Source: JAJXXT01 sp963764465
GTDB taxonomy: Bacteria; Pseudomonadota; Alphaproteobacteria; Acetobacterales; Acetobacteraceae
Direction: 5' to 3'
NCBI GenBank assembly: GCA_963764465.1
Contig: CAVXSO010000006.1
Span: 620,001 to 684,000 of the forward strand
Length of the DNA: 64,000 nt
The notes under the pieces are model-generated. The model saw only the letters and a list, made by a program, of their open reading frames with translations, was not told the origin of the DNA and ran no database searches. Positions 61,781 to 64,000 of this stretch are shown piece after piece (position 1 is the stretch's first letter; every line of letters starts with the position of its first letter). Both the position numbers and the translations under genes were made by a program.

Positions 61781-62179
61781 TCACCCCCAATCCTCGCACC
61801 GCAGCCCCCGCACCCGCTCAAACTCCCCAAGATTGCCGGTAACCACCACCAGCCCCCGGCTCCGCGCGTGCCCGGCAATCATCAAATCATACGGCCCAAT
61901 CACACACCCAAGCCGCTCAAGCTCCGCGCGAATCTCCGCCGTATGCGCCGCCGCGTCGCTGTCGAACGGCAACACCGCCATACGCCCGGCAAAGTGCTCC
62001 ACCTCCCGCCGCACCCGCGCCGGGTCGCTCGCCCGCTCCGCGCCATACAGCAGCTCGTAGAGCACCACATCGGAAAGACACAATCCCTCGGCCTCGGCAT
62101 TGAACCGCGCCCGCACCGCATGGGACCGGTCACGCAACACCCGAATGCAGAAACTCGTATCGAGCAGATAACGAAGCAC
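61781..62179 (-). CDS. vapC: VapC toxin, PIN-domain ribonuclease
   Basis: 132 residues, GTG start sharing one base with the vapB stop. Acidic PIN residues are visible: Asp7 in YLLDTSFCI, Glu in VVLYELLYGAE and Asp in IGPYDLMIAGHA, with the terminal pattern VVTGNLGEFERV. VapC toxins cut tRNA or rRNA until bound by VapB. Tight coupling to vapB is the normal toxin-antitoxin order. Confidence 0.93.
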   Translation of the reverse strand: MLRYLLDTSFCIRVLRDRSHAVRARFNAEAEGLCLSDVVLYELLYGAERASDPARVRREVEHFAGRMAVLPFDSDAAAHTAEIRAELERLGCVIGPYDLMIAGHARSRGLVVVTGNLGEFERVRGLRCEDWG

Positions 62180-62403
62180 TAAAGCCCCTCGCGCTCCTGC
62201 ATCGGCGGCTGCCGACGCTCGCCGAGGTCCACGCCAGGCGCCTCGAAAAAATCATCCCACGCCGCATCCGCCGGCGCGATGATCCGCCTCGGCCCATCCG
62301 CGACAATCACCACATCATGCACCGCATCCGAGAACGCCACGGACTTCGGCAATCGCACCGCCTGCGACCGGTTCGAAAGAAACAGGGACGTCCGAGCCAC
62401 CAT
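62179..62403 (-). CDS. vapB: VapB-type antitoxin
   Basis: 74 residues. The AbrB-like N-terminus SLFLSNRSQAVRLPKSVAF binds DNA, and the C-terminal tail (AWDDFFEAPGVDLGERR) would wrap VapC. ATG at 62403. A palindrome TTGTATATACAA lies 26 bp upstream as the probable autoregulatory operator. Divergent from uvrA. Confidence 0.92.
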   Translation of the reverse strand: MVARTSLFLSNRSQAVRLPKSVAFSDAVHDVVIVADGPRRIIAPADAAWDDFFEAPGVDLGERRQPPMQEREGL

Positions 62404-62414
62404 CGCCGTCACTC

Positions 62415-62440
62415 CGTATATATCCCTCTTGTATATACAA
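62415..62440 (-). promoter_or_regulatory. vapBC operator/promoter
   Basis: A perfect 12-bp palindrome TTGTATATACAA at 62429-62440, plus a related half GTATATA at 62416-62422. It is a conspicuous A/T island in GC-rich DNA and also supplies a TATATA -10-like element. Typical of VapB autorepression. Confidence 0.65.
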
Positions 62441-62526
62441 CCGGCCACAAGCCGCCGCAAGAACGATCGCTCCACCAACCCGCCCGCGCCCCCTTCCCAA
62501 CCTCCCCAAATCCCGCCATATAAGCA

Positions 62527-62541
62527 GAACATCCCAGGAAC
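62527..62541 (+). promoter_or_regulatory. LexA (SOS) box before uvrA
   Basis: GAAC, seven bases, GAAC. This is the alphaproteobacterial LexA operator (GTTC-N7-GTTC read on the other strand). It ends 4 bp before the uvrA start codon and overlaps the Shine-Dalgarno AGGA, so LexA would block transcription elongation or start very close to the gene. Confidence 0.75.
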
Positions 62542-62545
62542 ATTC

Positions 62546-64000
<1,455 letters not shown>

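Overview
The window is GC-rich chromosomal DNA, almost gapless with coding sequence, from an alphaproteobacterium. Three gene orders support this: a Cpa/Tad pilus cluster of Caulobacter type, recG divergent from sdhE-mfd, and an acpXL-type locus for the very-long-chain fatty acid of lipid A. Style and gene content fit Rhodospirillales/Acetobacteraceae best, but that placement is an inference. No phage, insertion sequence, CRISPR array or rRNA was seen. There is one tRNA, tRNA-Lys(TTT).

Layout. 1-12.4 kb is a Tad (Flp type IVc) pilus locus. cpaA, B, C, D-like, E and F lie on the minus strand, and two nearly identical flp pilin genes each carry a long non-coding upstream region. Divergent tadE, tadF-like and tadG (vWA) genes lie on the plus strand. 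12.4-20.9 kb holds pcp, panD, an AaeB/AaeX/AaeA-like efflux set, a peroxiredoxin facing a LysR regulator, a small secreted protein, a DsbA-family oxidoreductase, a GNAT enzyme and a DUF983 protein. 21-26.9 kb is mfd-sdhE with divergent recG. 27-32.2 kb is a Gld-type ABC operon ending in a DUF4340 protein and a NUDIX hydrolase. It is followed by two paralogous small exported proteins, a small membrane protein, msrP and a PLP desulfhydrase. 36-43.5 kb is a surface-polysaccharide operon: four glycosyltransferases plus galE, mostly joined by ATGA overlaps. 43.5-47.1 kb carries an acyl-CoA dehydrogenase broken by a 27-bp tandem expansion, an enoyl-CoA hydratase and a propeller-like protein. 47.2-53.2 kb is the acpXL-fabZ-fabF2-fabF1-fabG-adh-lpxXL operon. 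54-59.5 kb has a CsbD protein, tRNA-Lys and ssb-gyrA-coaD-ppiase. 59.5-62.5 kb is a less GC-rich insertion with unknown genes and vapBC. The window ends inside uvrA, which has an alphaproteobacterial LexA box directly before its start codon.

The most unusual signal is in the two flp upstream regions. A short motif (minus strand GGACTCCCAGAT) occurs as pairs exactly 31 bp apart. There are two pairs per pilin gene, at the same distances from a conserved TTGACT element, although the surrounding DNA has diverged. Both leaders also keep a nested hairpin. Together these suggest an undescribed regulatory module for pilin expression. A second theme is frequent perfect tandem duplications of 12-30 bp. 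They extend several protein tails in frame and have broken one gene.
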